Below, piece after piece: positions 23,116-32,629 of a stretch of DNA of 45,441 nt. The first letter of the stretch is position 1. Every line of letters starts with the position of its first letter. The DNA comes from an archaeon (GTDB taxonomy: Archaea; Nanobdellota; Nanobdellia; Woesearchaeales; GW2011-AR15): the NCBI GenBank assembly GCA_018671515.1, contig JABHHN010000005.1:1-45441 (forward strand), read 5' to 3'. The notes beneath the pieces were generated by a model. That model had not been told where the DNA came from, did not search any database, and was given only the letters and a program-made list of their open reading frames with translations. The position numbers and the translations under genes were made by a program.

Positions 23116-24708
23116 ATGGGAAATATTGAACCTAAAAAAAAAAGTAGATTTAAAAAAAATATTGATGTCCTTAAGTTACCAAAAAAAACATATAAGACTG
23201 CAAAAAAAATTGCAAAAAAAGGATTGTCAAAGTCAAATTTAGCATTAGCAAGTGGATTGGATATATTTTTAGAAAAAGAAATTGGAGTTAGGAAGCAATT
23301 TTTTGGATTTTTAAATTTTATACCTCATAAAATAAGAAAATATAGTAAAATTTTATTTCCTTTGGCATTAATGTTTTTAATACTAAAATGGGATTTACCA
23401 ATTCCAATAGACATAAAAAAAGCATTTGCATTATTTATCTGCATAGGATTATTATGGGGACTTGAATCTTTACCTATGGTAGTAACTGCAATAATGGTTC
23501 CTGTATTGATAGTTTTATTAGGATTAGGAAATCAGACAGAAGCATTATCTTCTTTTTCAAATCCTGTCATATATCTTCTATTTGGAGGTCTTATTTTAGC
23601 AGTAGCTTTTAGAAAAAATGGATTAGATCGAAGATTTGCTTTTAAATTATTATCATTATCAGGAGGAGATTCTAAAAAAATTCTGTTTTACTTTATGTTA
23701 TCATCAGCCGTATTAGGTATGTGGATGTCAAATACTGCTACAGTTGCACTTTTAGTGCCAATTGCTATTTCAATTTCAAGTTATATTAAAAAAGAAGATA
23801 ATAAAAAATTTATTTCAGTTCTAATATTATGCATAGGGATAGGAAGCTCAATTGGTGGGATGTCAGCTATTACAGGAAGTACACCAAATGCAATAACTTC
23901 TGCATTTATTAATGAAAATAATATATTTAGTTTTTCCCAGTGGATGCAGATTGGTGTACCAATTTCAGTTATTTGTTTTATGTCTGCATACTTTTTATTA
24001 ATTAATATGTTTAAAATAAAAAGTAAAAATATAATTGAAAATTCTAAAGAATTTTTTAAGATAGATGAACCTTTGACATATAATCAAAAAAAGACTATTG
24101 CAATTTTTTTACCTACAATTATTTTTTGGATATTTGGAAAAGATATTGCAATATATTTTAATCTGAATCCAAATATCTTTAGTTCAACTATTGTGAGTCT
24201 TATTGCTGTTATTTTTTTATTTAGTGTGAAAATAATATCATGGAGTGATGCAAGATCAATTGCTTGGGAAGTTCTTTTATTGATAGGTGGAGGTTTAGCA
24301 TTAGGAAAGGTATTGATCAATACGGGTGCTTCAAAGTTATTTTCTGATTTTATCCTTTCATATTTTACAGGAATTCATCCATTGATTGTTTTGATGGTAA
24401 TAATGTATATGGCAATATTTTTAGCAAATTTTGTTAACAATTCTTCAACAGTAATAATACTTGTTCCTACTTTGATGGCGTTAGGTGATTCTATGAATCT
24501 TAGTCCTATAATGCTTGCTTTAGCAGTAGCACACGCAGTAGCTTTATCTTTTATTACACCAATAAGTATTCCTGCATTTTCAATAATCTATAGTACACAT
24601 TTAGTTGATAGAAAAGATATGATTAAATCTGGATTGATTATTGGTTTTATTAACACAATAATTGTTTCATTCATATTAATATTATATTCAACATGGAGGG
24701 GTTTCTAA
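23116..24708 (+). CDS. DASS/SLC13-family anion:sodium symporter
   Basis: The 530-aa transporter has about eleven membrane segments and the two paired DASS signatures, MSNTATVALLVPIAISI and NNSSTVIILVPTLMALG, plus GSTPNAITSAF. The family imports di- or tricarboxylates, sulfate or similar anions with sodium. About 70 N-terminal residues rich in Lys precede the first segment and are not typical of the family. The stop overlaps the start of the next gene (TAATG), so the two are coupled. The exact substrate is not visible. Confidence 0.83.
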   Translation: MGNIEPKKKSRFKKNIDVLKLPKKTYKTAKKIAKKGLSKSNLALASGLDIFLEKEIGVRKQFFGFLNFIPHKIRKYSKILFPLALMFLILKWDLPIPIDIKKAFALFICIGLLWGLESLPMVVTAIMVPVLIVLLGLGNQTEALSSFSNPVIYLLFGGLILAVAFRKNGLDRRFAFKLLSLSGGDSKKILFYFMLSSAVLGMWMSNTATVALLVPIAISISSYIKKEDNKKFISVLILCIGIGSSIGGMSAITGSTPNAITSAFINENNIFSFSQWMQIGVPISVICFMSAYFLLINMFKIKSKNIIENSKEFFKIDEPLTYNQKKTIAIFLPTIIFWIFGKDIAIYFNLNPNIFSSTIVSLIAVIFLFSVKIISWSDARSIAWEVLLLIGGGLALGKVLINTGASKLFSDFILSYFTGIHPLIVLMVIMYMAIFLANFVNNSSTVIILVPTLMALGDSMNLSPIMLALAVAHAVALSFITPISIPAFSIIYSTHLVDRKDMIKSGLIIGFINTIIVSFILILYSTWRGF

Positions 24709-25109
24709 TGCTTGATAAAAAAGTTCAATTAAAAAAACATATTAAAGAAGATCCATCTAAAAAGATGAAAATACTTGTAATAGGTTGTGGTTCATTGGGG
24801 AGTAAAGTTATTGCACAATTACAGAAAAATGAAAATATTAGGATTATAACATCTGATATTAAAGAGAATCCAGAAGCAGTCAGATTGGGATTGATAAAAA
24901 AAGTAAATATTGTAGAACATATAACTGTAGTAAATATTCGTGATATTGCAAAAAGATATAGGCCTGATTTAGTTTTTATTGCAAGAACAGTGGATGATTG
25001 GGGTCATGATGATACACAATTAGGATCTCAACTGATGACACGAATGGAAGAGGAACTTAATGTTTTGCATATTCCAATAATACCTGTATCAGATATAATT
25101 GATTTTTAA
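24708..25109 (+). CDS. Rossmann-fold dinucleotide-binding protein
   Basis: The 133-aa protein has the glycine-rich MKILVIGCGSLGSKVIAQL motif followed by an acidic strand end ITSDIKE, the features of an NAD(P)-binding TrkA-N-like half. It continues with VNIRDIAKRYRPDLVFIART. There is no catalytic domain after it. The ATG at 24708 is chosen because GGAGGGG lies 7 bases upstream and it overlaps the transporter stop; the track start at 24693 lies inside that gene. It may sense NAD(H) and gate the transporter, by analogy with RCK/TrkA, which is only inference. Confidence 0.7.
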   Translation: MLDKKVQLKKHIKEDPSKKMKILVIGCGSLGSKVIAQLQKNENIRIITSDIKENPEAVRLGLIKKVNIVEHITVVNIRDIAKRYRPDLVFIARTVDDWGHDDTQLGSQLMTRMEEELNVLHIPIIPVSDIIDF

Positions 25110-25205
25110 TTTCATTTTAATTTTCTCATACTTTATACGACCACCTAAATATTTATAATAATTAAACCAGTCCTATTTATTCTTTATAATGTGAGGTAGA
25201 TATAT

Positions 25206-26441
25206 ATGGATGTATTCAAAAATGTTGAAAAACAAATAAATAAAGTATCAAAAATAATGGATTTTGATGAAGAAACAGAATTTCTCTTAAAAAACCCTAA
25301 AAGACAATTAACAGTCAATCTTTCTACTAGGATGGATGATGGACAGGTAAAACATTTTGTTGCACATAGAGTTCAATTTAATGATGCAAGAGGCCCTACA
25401 AAAGGAGGAATAAGATTTCATCAGAATGTAAATATTAGTGAAGTAAAATCACTTGCTTTTTGGATGGCAGTAAAATGTGCAGTTGTAGGTATTCCTTATG
25501 GTGGTGCAAAAGGTGGTATTGAAGTAAACCCAAAAGAGTTATCAGAAACAGAACTTGAAAGTTTATCAAGAGCATTTATAAAAGCAATACATCCTATTGT
25601 TGGTCCTACAAAAGACATTCCAGCACCAGATGTATATACAACACCTCAGATTATGGCATGGATGCTTGATGAATATGAAAAGATTACAGGAGAACATCAT
25701 CCAGGATTAATTACAGGAAAACCATTAGAACTTGGTGGAAGCTTGGGAAGAGGATATTCAACTGCACAAGGTGGAGCATATGTTCTTAGAGAAATGTCAA
25801 AAGAATTTGGATTTGTTCCTGAAAGTACTAAAGTTGCAATTCAAGGATTTGGAAATGCAGGTCTTAATATGGCAAGAATTTTAGATGGGTGGAATTATAA
25901 AATAATTGCAGTAAGTGATTCAAAAGGTGGAATTTATGATGAGTCAGGTTTTGATGTTCCTGCATTAATAAAATACAAAAAAGAAAAAGGAACAGTAGTC
26001 GGATTTGGTGGAGATGAAATAACAAATGAAAACCTTCTTGAATTAGAATGTGATGTTTTAGTTCCAGCAGCACTTGAGAATCAGATAACTGAAGATAATG
26101 CAGAAAATATTAAAGCAAAATATATTGTTGAACTTGCAAATGGACCAATCACACCAGAAGCAGATGAAATTCTTCATAAAAAAGGAGTATTTAGTGGACC
26201 TGATGTATTAGCAAATGCTGGTGGAGTTACAGTATCTTACTTTGAATGGGTTCAGAATCTTTATGGTTATTACTGGACTGAAGAAGAAGTTAATGAAAGG
26301 TTAGAAAAGATAATGGTGAAAGCATTCTCAGAAGTATATAATAAAGCAAAAGAAAATAATACACATATGAGAAATGGTTCATATATTTTAGCTTTGGAGA
26401 GAATCTTGACCGCTGAAAAACTAAGAGGAAATCTTAGTTAA
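25206..26441 (+). CDS. gdhA: Glutamate dehydrogenase
   Basis: The 411-aa protein matches the Glu/Leu/Phe/Val dehydrogenase family at full length. GPTKGGIRFH binds substrate, the catalytic Lys is in YGGAKGGIEVNP, and AIQGFGNAGLNMARIL binds the cofactor. It interconverts glutamate with 2-oxoglutarate and ammonia and thereby supplies amino groups for the LysJ step. GAGGT lies upstream of the ATG and a TATA-like AATATTTATAATA lies about 55 bases before it. It is probably a single-gene transcript. Confidence 0.92.
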   Translation: MDVFKNVEKQINKVSKIMDFDEETEFLLKNPKRQLTVNLSTRMDDGQVKHFVAHRVQFNDARGPTKGGIRFHQNVNISEVKSLAFWMAVKCAVVGIPYGGAKGGIEVNPKELSETELESLSRAFIKAIHPIVGPTKDIPAPDVYTTPQIMAWMLDEYEKITGEHHPGLITGKPLELGGSLGRGYSTAQGGAYVLREMSKEFGFVPESTKVAIQGFGNAGLNMARILDGWNYKIIAVSDSKGGIYDESGFDVPALIKYKKEKGTVVGFGGDEITNENLLELECDVLVPAALENQITEDNAENIKAKYIVELANGPITPEADEILHKKGVFSGPDVLANAGGVTVSYFEWVQNLYGYYWTEEEVNERLEKIMVKAFSEVYNKAKENNTHMRNGSYILALERILTAEKLRGNLS

Positions 26442-26512
26442 TTTTTTTAATTTATTTTTTATATTTCTATTTATTTTATATTTAAATATAACTTTATTAT
26501 TCTTAAATTTAT

Positions 26513-28061
26513 ATGGTCGAGAATAAAGTAGGATTAATTGCATATGCTGATAGGTTTGGAAGCGGAAAAATAAGGGATTTCAGTGAGATAATCAAAGAGC
26601 ATTTTAATGGATATTTTGGCCATATTCACCTTCTACCAACAATATTCCCACATGGTGGAAAAGACGCAGGTTTTGATTGTATAACTCATCTACAGATAAA
26701 CCAATTATTGTCAGAAAAAAAAGAGGGTAAAGTATTGGATGGTTGGGAAGAGATAAAAAATATTACTGGAAAAGAAAGAAATTCACCTGGTGTAGACGTG
26801 ATGGTTGATGTGATTATTAATCACATTTCTTCAAAAAATCTTATGTTTCAGGATGTTCTTGAAAAAGGTGAAGAATCTAAAATATTGGGATTCATTTTTA
26901 CGTAAGGATTCTAGATTTGATGGAAATGTATTTACACCACAAGAAATAGAAAAAGTCTATAGGCCACGTGATGGATTGCTATTTTCAAAAAAAACAATCA
27001 GAAAAGAATTGAAAGGAGTAAGAGAGGTTGATTTTTGGACTACTTTTACACCTGATCAGATTGATGTAAATATATCTGATAAACATATAGAAAAATATTT
27101 TGATGACACATTAGAAAAATTAGCACAAAATGGTGTATCTCAGATAAGGCTTGATGTTGCAGGATATATTTCAAAAAAACCTGGAACTGATTGTTTTTTG
27201 ATTCCTGAAGCATATCAATATATTGAAGAATTTTCAAAAAAAGCAAAAGTAAAAGATATAGATGTCTTAGTTGAATTACATTATCATCATGAAAAAATTC
27301 TTGATGTTGCAGAAAGAGTAAAAAATTATGCTTATGTTTATGATTTTCAGCTTCCACCATTGATTTTAGATGGTATTTTTAGAGGTGATGCACAAAATAT
27401 TGAAAATTGGTTGAAAATTAGACCTGAGAAAACATATACAGTTCTTGATACACATGATGGGATAGGTATAATAGATTCTGAGGATTTACTTGGAAATCAA
27501 AGTCTTCCAGAAGAAAAAAAGAAGGAGCAGGACATAACTAGAAGAGAACAACTCATAAGAAAAATACATGAAAATACCAAAGGAAATAGTGAAAAAGCAA
27601 GTGGAGGTAATGCAAATAATTTAGATTTATATCAAGTGAATACAACATTTTATGATGCTTTAGGAAGAGATGATGGTGCATATTTATTAGCAAGAGCAAT
27701 ACAATTTTTTACACCTGGTATTCCACAAGTATATTATACAGGTCTTTTAACTGGAGAAAATGATGTGGATATTTTAAGATATACACAAGAAGGAAGGGAT
27801 GTGAATCGACATTGGTATTCAAAGAAAGAGATTTCTCAAGCATTGGAAAAACAAGTTGTAAAAGATCAATTAGAGCTTATTGAGTTTAGAAATAATCATC
27901 CAGCATTTGATGGAAGTGTATTCAATTATTCTTTGATTGATAATCATACACTTAAATTCAATTGGACAAATAGAGAACATCATGCTATTCTAATAGCTGA
28001 TTTGAAAAAGAAAAATTATAAAATAGAATATTCAAATGATGGCAAAAAGTATAATGTTTGA
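26513..28061 (+). pseudogene. Sucrose phosphorylase-family GH13 gene with one frameshift
   Basis: Two ORFs (26513-26905 and the frame of 26853-28061) together encode one full-length GH13_18 protein of about 515 aa. The N-terminal IAYADRFGSGKIRD and the C-terminal part with nucleophile IRLDVAGYI, acid/base LVELHYHHEK and VLDTHDGIGII all match. The break is at GAATCTAAAATATTGGGA, where one A too many in the run at 26879-26882 moves KYWDSFL out of frame. Without it the protein reads straight through. It may be an inactivated gene, a sequencing error or slippage. The family splits sucrose or related glucosides with phosphate. Confidence 0.85.
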
Positions 28062-28069
28062 TTTATTTT

Positions 28070-28456
28070 TTATTTCAAATCTTTCTCATTTCCATATTCT
28101 GCAAAATTTTTATGATGTGGTGGTTCTTTGAAATTTTTTGACTTTTGGTGTTTTATTGCACACCAATACCCTTCAGTATCTCCTGCAATTTCAAAAGCAT
28201 AATGAATAAAACCATTAGCATAACCACAATACATACAATTTAATTTTTCAATTGGATTAAGATATTTTAATTTTTGTCTATCTATTCTGATATAAAGAGA
28301 TCTTTTTCTAAGAGGTATTTGATATAATCTAAAACAAACATTGTGATATATTTCCAAAAATAAGTCAAATATAATTAAAGGAATAATCATCATGTGGATG
28401 AATGGCGTTGAAATTAAATGTCTAAAAAATTTTTTTGGATGTTTATTTGATTTCAT
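28070..28456 (-). CDS. Conserved hypothetical Cys-rich membrane-associated protein
   Basis: The 128-aa protein has one or two hydrophobic segments (STPFIHMMIIPLIIFDLFLE and the start of the next helix) and a conserved block CMYCGYANGFIHYAFEIAGD followed by YWCAIKH. The three cysteines and His residues suggest metal binding. I recall similar proteins in Proteobacteria, also without a function. It converges on the sugar phosphorylase gene with a gap of eight bases. Confidence 0.65.
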   Translation of the reverse strand: MKSNKHPKKFFRHLISTPFIHMMIIPLIIFDLFLEIYHNVCFRLYQIPLRKRSLYIRIDRQKLKYLNPIEKLNCMYCGYANGFIHYAFEIAGDTEGYWCAIKHQKSKNFKEPPHHKNFAEYGNEKDLK

Positions 28457-28525
28457 ATTACAGAAAAATGTATTTGTTTTCTATATAAATTTTACTGAAA
28501 TGAAAAATAGAATTAAATAAAATAT

Positions 28526-28873
28526 TTAATTATACAAAGGATTAATATCAATATAAATTTGGTATTTTTTTATTAAATTATTCTGTAATCTAAAAACGTT
28601 TACAAAAGGAATAGAAATTTTAGAATTATTTTTTCTAGTATATGTAACAATTCCTTCAGTAATTAATATATCATCAATTTTCCACTCATATTCAATTTTA
28701 TGAGAAAGATCAGAAATTGTTGAAAAAAAATTATCAACAGATTTTTTTATTTCCTCTTTACCAACAGATTCTGGAAAATTTCCAAATTTAAATATTACAT
28801 CTTCAGTTAAAAAAGAGATAAATTTTTTAGAATCCATTTTATCAATGCTTGTGAATAGTTCATTAATTTTCAT
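28526..28873 (-). CDS. SnoaL/NTF2-like small protein
   Basis: The 115-aa protein has the cone-shaped NTF2-like pattern: N-terminal helix ELFTSIDKMDSKKFISFLTEDVIFKFGN, helix KEEIKKSVDNFF, and strands ending in NVFRLQNNLIKKYQIYIDINPL. The family binds small hydrophobic ligands or acts as isomerases; the substrate here is unknown. I start it at the ATG at 28873, directly after the TAA of the regulator gene, rather than the earlier in-frame ATG inside that gene. It forms a two-gene unit with the CARF-like regulator. Confidence 0.72.
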   Translation of the reverse strand: MKINELFTSIDKMDSKKFISFLTEDVIFKFGNFPESVGKEEIKKSVDNFFSTISDLSHKIEYEWKIDDILITEGIVTYTRKNNSKISIPFVNVFRLQNNLIKKYQIYIDINPLYN

Positions 28874-28874
28874 T

Positions 28875-29534
28875 TTATACTCTTTCGTAATCAACATATC
28901 CTTTTGTTATTAATTTACCAAGAGGACTTAATTTTATCTCTAGTTTAGTCTGATTTCTTTTTGTTTCAACAAGGCCCATTGATTCTAAACCTTGTTTATT
29001 TCTTGTTCCTCTTATATGATATGAAACAAGTGGAAGACTCATTTTGATTACTTTGCTTAAAGCTTCTGTAGATTCAAAAGTTCCTTTTTCATAAATTTTT
29101 GTTAATATCATCAATTTTTTATCACTTAGTGCATTATAATAATTAAATTTCATAATTGGATATGCAATAATTTCATCTTTCATTACACCTATTGCTTGGA
29201 TTCCATTTACAAAAGCAGATGATAGTGCAAGACAACTTGAAAGGTAATCTGTGTCTACATTGATAAGGATTTTTTTATCAAAATATTTGTCTTTTACCCA
29301 TCTGATTTTTCCAAATATCTCTTCTAAAGATTCTTTATTATTGATAAATACAGTCTCTACTGGGATCTTAAATTTGTTAAGATCTTTTTCTATAGCTTCG
29401 CATTTATTTTCAAATTCTTTTTTTGTAATAAGAACAACTTTTTCTGCAGGAAAATCTTTCATTCCCATATATAAAATATCTGACGCATCCTTATCTTCAC
29501 CAATCACACCAACAACTGTAAACATTTTTTTCAC
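28875..29534 (-). CDS. CARF-like domain with winged-helix DNA-binding domain
   Basis: Residues 1-125 of this 219-aa protein alternate strands and helices in a Rossmann-like order (TVVGVIG, AEKVVLITKKEF, ILINVDTDYLSSCLALSSA, GIQAIGVM), as in CARF domains of Csa3-type regulators. Residues 135-219 form a winged helix with DKKLMILTKIYEKG and LSKVIKMSLPLVSYHIRGTR. There is no CRISPR locus in the window, so it may respond to a nucleotide signal for another purpose. A palindrome just upstream (29581-29602) is a likely autoregulatory site. The CARF assignment is a fold-level judgement. Confidence 0.65.
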   Translation of the reverse strand: MKKMFTVVGVIGEDKDASDILYMGMKDFPAEKVVLITKKEFENKCEAIEKDLNKFKIPVETVFINNKESLEEIFGKIRWVKDKYFDKKILINVDTDYLSSCLALSSAFVNGIQAIGVMKDEIIAYPIMKFNYYNALSDKKLMILTKIYEKGTFESTEALSKVIKMSLPLVSYHIRGTRNKQGLESMGLVETKRNQTKLEIKLSPLGKLITKGYVDYERV

Positions 29535-29580
29535 CTTTATATATTTTTTAAAATTAAAGTTTAATATTTAAACTATTATT

Positions 29581-29602
29581 TAACTACAAATTTATGTAGT
29601 TA
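29581..29602. promoter_or_regulatory. 22-bp palindrome between the CARF-like regulator and a lipoprotein gene
   Basis: TAACTACA-AATTTA-TGTAGTTA has perfect 8-base arms. It lies 47 bases upstream of the regulator start on the minus strand. Sixteen bases of it, TACAAATTTATGTAGT, recur exactly at 33701-33716 upstream of feoA. Confidence 0.7.
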
Positions 29603-29702
29603 TATAAATATATCGTTTTTTGATTAAAATTATAATTATTTATTGTTTTTTTTGTAAATTATTGAGAAAGATTTATATTGTTCAATATAATTATTTTATA
29701 AT

Positions 29703-30026
29703 ATGGGTGTGAAATATTGTTATTTAGTAGTAGTTTTAATCTTAATTTCTTCTTGTGCCGTACCTGCAGAATTACGAGCTAGTCCAGAACCTATATATAT
29801 TGAAGCAGAGGAACAATCAGATGTTAATACTATTGATTCACAACCTTCAAATACACCTATTCCTAAACCTGAACCTATTGTAGCTCCAGTTCCAAATTTA
29901 GATGAAAATTCAGAATATATTGGTGATATATCTACTACAAATCCAGTACCCATTCCTACTTCAGCTCCATCTCCAGATCTTATTGAACCTCCAGCTTCAG
30001 GGACACCGAATGTAGTGCAGTCATAA
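29703..30026 (+). CDS. Small Pro-rich lipoprotein
   Basis: The 107-aa protein has a signal sequence with lipobox LISSC at residues 14-18, followed by an unstructured, Pro/Glu/Ser-rich chain with repeated P-x-P pairs. There are no further motifs. It resembles the linkers of the other lipoproteins in this window and may be a surface stalk or decoration. No family is recognised. Confidence 0.6.
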   Translation: MGVKYCYLVVVLILISSCAVPAELRASPEPIYIEAEEQSDVNTIDSQPSNTPIPKPEPIVAPVPNLDENSEYIGDISTTNPVPIPTSAPSPDLIEPPASGTPNVVQS

Positions 30027-30136
30027 TTTTTTTCAAGAAGGTAACTTTTATTCTTTATTTCAAAAAAACACTTAAACCATACTTTTTTAAACATTCAATT
30101 TCTCTTTTTTTGAAACAAAAATATAAGGTGGTTATA

Positions 30137-30454
30137 GTGATATTAGAATTAAATAGTGAAAATTTTGAGTCAGTTGTAGTAGATTCTGACAAACCAGTCA
30201 TAATAGATTTCTGGGCAGAATGGTGTGGACCATGTAAGATAGTTGGACCAATATTTGAAGAATTATCAACAGATATGACGAATATAAAATTCTGTAAAAT
30301 AAATGTAGATAATAATCAGGATTTGGCAGGAAAATTTGCAGTAAAAAGTATTCCAACTTTGATTGTCTTCAAAAATGGTGAAGAAGTTGATAGGATAGTT
30401 GGTGCATTAGGAAAAGATGATCTTCAACAAAAAATAAAAGAAATAATTAGTTAA
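30137..30454 (+). CDS. trxA: Thioredoxin
   Basis: The 105-aa protein is a classical cytoplasmic thioredoxin: FWAEWCGPCKIVGPIFEEL has the active site CGPC, and KSIPTLIVFKNGEEV carries the cis-proline. The length matches the family. I start it at the GTG at 30137 because GGTGG lies 5 bases upstream; the track's TTG at 30110 adds nine residues that are not part of the fold. The partner reductase is not in the window. Confidence 0.88.
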   Translation: MILELNSENFESVVVDSDKPVIIDFWAEWCGPCKIVGPIFEELSTDMTNIKFCKINVDNNQDLAGKFAVKSIPTLIVFKNGEEVDRIVGALGKDDLQQKIKEIIS

Positions 30455-30846
30455 TATCCAACGTATCCTTGATTAATTAATTGTCCATTTAGATGAGGAG
30501 CAACAGTACCTAATATAATTGAACTATAAGGGATCAATAAATTGTCATTAATGTTTATATTTTTATTAAATATTTCGATTTTTTCAATTCTATCACTTAA
30601 AATTCTTTTTTTTATTGGAATTTTATTTTTTTCATACATTAGGTGTGTTTTTATATCATGAAATTCAGTTATTGAAATATTTAATTTCATATTTTTATAT
30701 TTTTTATTAAAACAGTTTATCTGCTTATTTATCTTTTTTAGATATGAATAATATTTTTGCTCTAACTTATGTCCAATAAATTCAACATTTTTAATATTTT
30801 TTCCATATCTAACTAAAAATTTTACTAGTTTTTCTTTTTCATCCAT
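30451..30846 (-). CDS. Hypothetical protein, 131 aa
   Basis: The protein is basic, with a helical N-terminal half (EKEKLVKFLVRYGKNIKNVEFIGHKLEQKYYSYLKKIN) and a strand-rich C-terminal half ending in YSSIILGTVAPHLNGQLINQG. No motif is recognised. I start at the ATG at 30846 because AGGAGGT lies 5 bases upstream; the track's earlier Met lies before that site. It converges on thioredoxin with a 4-base overlap. Confidence 0.6.
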   Translation of the reverse strand: MDEKEKLVKFLVRYGKNIKNVEFIGHKLEQKYYSYLKKINKQINCFNKKYKNMKLNISITEFHDIKTHLMYEKNKIPIKKRILSDRIEKIEIFNKNININDNLLIPYSSIILGTVAPHLNGQLINQGYVGY

Positions 30847-31229
30847 TTTAACCTCCTTACTGATTTTTATCAAAAAGAAAAATTTAGTTAGAAGAGCATT
30901 CCATTTATTGATGAATTAAATTTGTCAGAATTTAATATGATAGAGTTAGCTCTAATTTTTTCAATATGCAATTACTGGATATTGAAACCAAAAAAAACAT
31001 CATAATATTATTATGTTAATTATTTGTTTTTTTAGGCAAATTATTAAGAATTAATTAGAAGTTGGTGAAGGTGCATTTAATTTGATTAATTTATTTATTT
31101 CAATATTTTGATTTATATACATTTATATCACTTATTATAATATATGTTAAACTTATATTTAAATATGTTTGAAAAATTTATTCTTCTTGGAATATATTTA
31201 TATAATATTATCACTAAACATTCTATACA
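30847..31229. other. Gene-free region upstream of pyruvate kinase with a 22-bp near-palindrome
   Basis: No protein-coding frame of useful length or clear RNA gene is visible in these 383 bases. AACATCATAATATTATTATGTT at 30996-31017 is an inverted repeat with one mismatch. The end of the region is very AT-rich, with ATATATTTATATAATATT about 25-40 bases before the pyruvate kinase ATG acting as a likely TATA element. An untranslated RNA cannot be excluded. Confidence 0.5.
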
Positions 31230-32609
31230 ATGAAAAAAACTAAAATTTTAGCAACAATTGGTCCATCATCTATTGATAAAAAAATCATGAAAAAAATGAT
31301 TGATGTAGGTATGAATGCAATAAGGATAAATACATCACATGGTAATTTTGAACAATATGAAAAAATTATTAAGAATTTAAGGTCTATAAAAGATATTCCA
31401 ATAGTTCTTGACACACAAGGTCCAGAAATAAGATTGGTATCTAAAAAAAAGTATGATGTAAATATAGGAAAAAAAGTTACTATTGGTTTTAGTGATGAGT
31501 CTGAAACATATTTTACAAAAAATTTTTCACAACAGGTAAAAAAAGGGGATAGTGTCTATGTTGAAGATGGTATACTCAATCTTAAAGTAATAGAAGTAAA
31601 AGACAATGCTCTCTACCTTGTGGCATTGACTGAAGGGAGAATAAGGAATGGTGCTAGAGTAAACATTCCAGAAGTTAATTATGATAAAGATATCCTTTCT
31701 AAAAATGATAAGAAAGTAATTAAATTTGGAATAAAAAATAATGTAGATTTTATTGCACTTTCATATACTAGGGATGCAAAGGATGTAAATTATTTAAGAA
31801 GAAAATTAGAAAATTCAGATATTGGAATTATTTCAAAAATTGAAAATTCAAAAGGAGTAGAAAATATTGATGAAATAATTGAAGTAAGTGAAGGTATTAT
31901 GGTTGCAAGAGGAGATTTAGGTGTAGAAATTTCTTCTGAAAAACTTCCATTGATACAAAAAAAAATAATTAAAAAATGTAATCAAAAAGGAAAGTTAGTA
32001 ATTATTGCAACTCAGATGTTAAAATCAATGGAAAATAGTTCTATTCCTACAAGGGCAGAGACAAGTGACGTAGCAAATGCAATCTTAGATGGAACTGATG
32101 TAGTTATGCTTTCAGGTGAGACTGCAGTTGGAAAATTTCCAAGATTAGCAGTAAAAGAGATGTCAGAAATTGCAAAAGAAATTGAAGGAAGTGTAAAATC
32201 AAATGTAGTGATAGATAGTTGCAATACTATTTCTGAAGCTATTTCAAAATCTGTTTATGATATGACTAAAATACTTCCAATTTCTAAAGTTATTTCATTT
32301 ACAAGGACAGGTTGGACAGCAAAGATTATTTCAAGATTTAGATTGGATGTACCTATTTTAGCTATTGCATCAGATAACAAAGTCAAAAATAAACTTCAAT
32401 TATATTATGGTGTAGAATCAATTGTATTTCCAGATATGCCTACATCTCAGAGAATTAAGAAAGTCACAATGCTTCTTTATAAAAAAGAGATAGTAAAATC
32501 TACAGAATTACTATTATTTTCAGGAGGAGTTTTAATAAAAAAACAAGGTTCAACAAATCTTATTGAAGTACATAGATGCAAAGATATTCTAGAGATAAAT
32601 AGAAAATAA
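31230..32609 (+). CDS. pyk: Pyruvate kinase
   Basis: The 459-aa protein covers the family. It includes KILATIGPSS at the start, the catalytic and metal region ISKIENSKGVENIDEII with VARGDLGVEI, and ATQMLKSM followed by RAETSDVANAILDGTDVVMLSGETA. The C-terminal domain holds a normal effector region and ends at KDILEINRK without the extra phosphoenolpyruvate-utilising domain seen in some prokaryotes. It makes ATP and pyruvate from phosphoenolpyruvate. It is preceded by a TATA-like element and an almost leaderless start, and its own promoter is suggested by the 383-base gap. Confidence 0.93.
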   Translation: MKKTKILATIGPSSIDKKIMKKMIDVGMNAIRINTSHGNFEQYEKIIKNLRSIKDIPIVLDTQGPEIRLVSKKKYDVNIGKKVTIGFSDESETYFTKNFSQQVKKGDSVYVEDGILNLKVIEVKDNALYLVALTEGRIRNGARVNIPEVNYDKDILSKNDKKVIKFGIKNNVDFIALSYTRDAKDVNYLRRKLENSDIGIISKIENSKGVENIDEIIEVSEGIMVARGDLGVEISSEKLPLIQKKIIKKCNQKGKLVIIATQMLKSMENSSIPTRAETSDVANAILDGTDVVMLSGETAVGKFPRLAVKEMSEIAKEIEGSVKSNVVIDSCNTISEAISKSVYDMTKILPISKVISFTRTGWTAKIISRFRLDVPILAIASDNKVKNKLQLYYGVESIVFPDMPTSQRIKKVTMLLYKKEIVKSTELLLFSGGVLIKKQGSTNLIEVHRCKDILEINRK

Positions 32610-32629
32610 ATAATTTTTTTGTAATTTTT

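Noticed and set aside
26853-26905. Programmed frameshift in the sugar phosphorylase gene
   Set aside because: A run of only four A is a weak slip site, and no stimulating structure is obvious. A sequence error or recent mutation is simpler.
28875-29534. CRISPR system suggested by the CARF-like regulator
   Set aside because: No repeat-spacer array and no cas gene is visible anywhere in the window.
29720-30094. Minus-strand 124-aa ORF opposite the Pro-rich lipoprotein
   Set aside because: Its Gly/Val pattern mirrors the Pro-rich codons. The plus-strand reading has a signal peptide with lipobox, so I keep that one.
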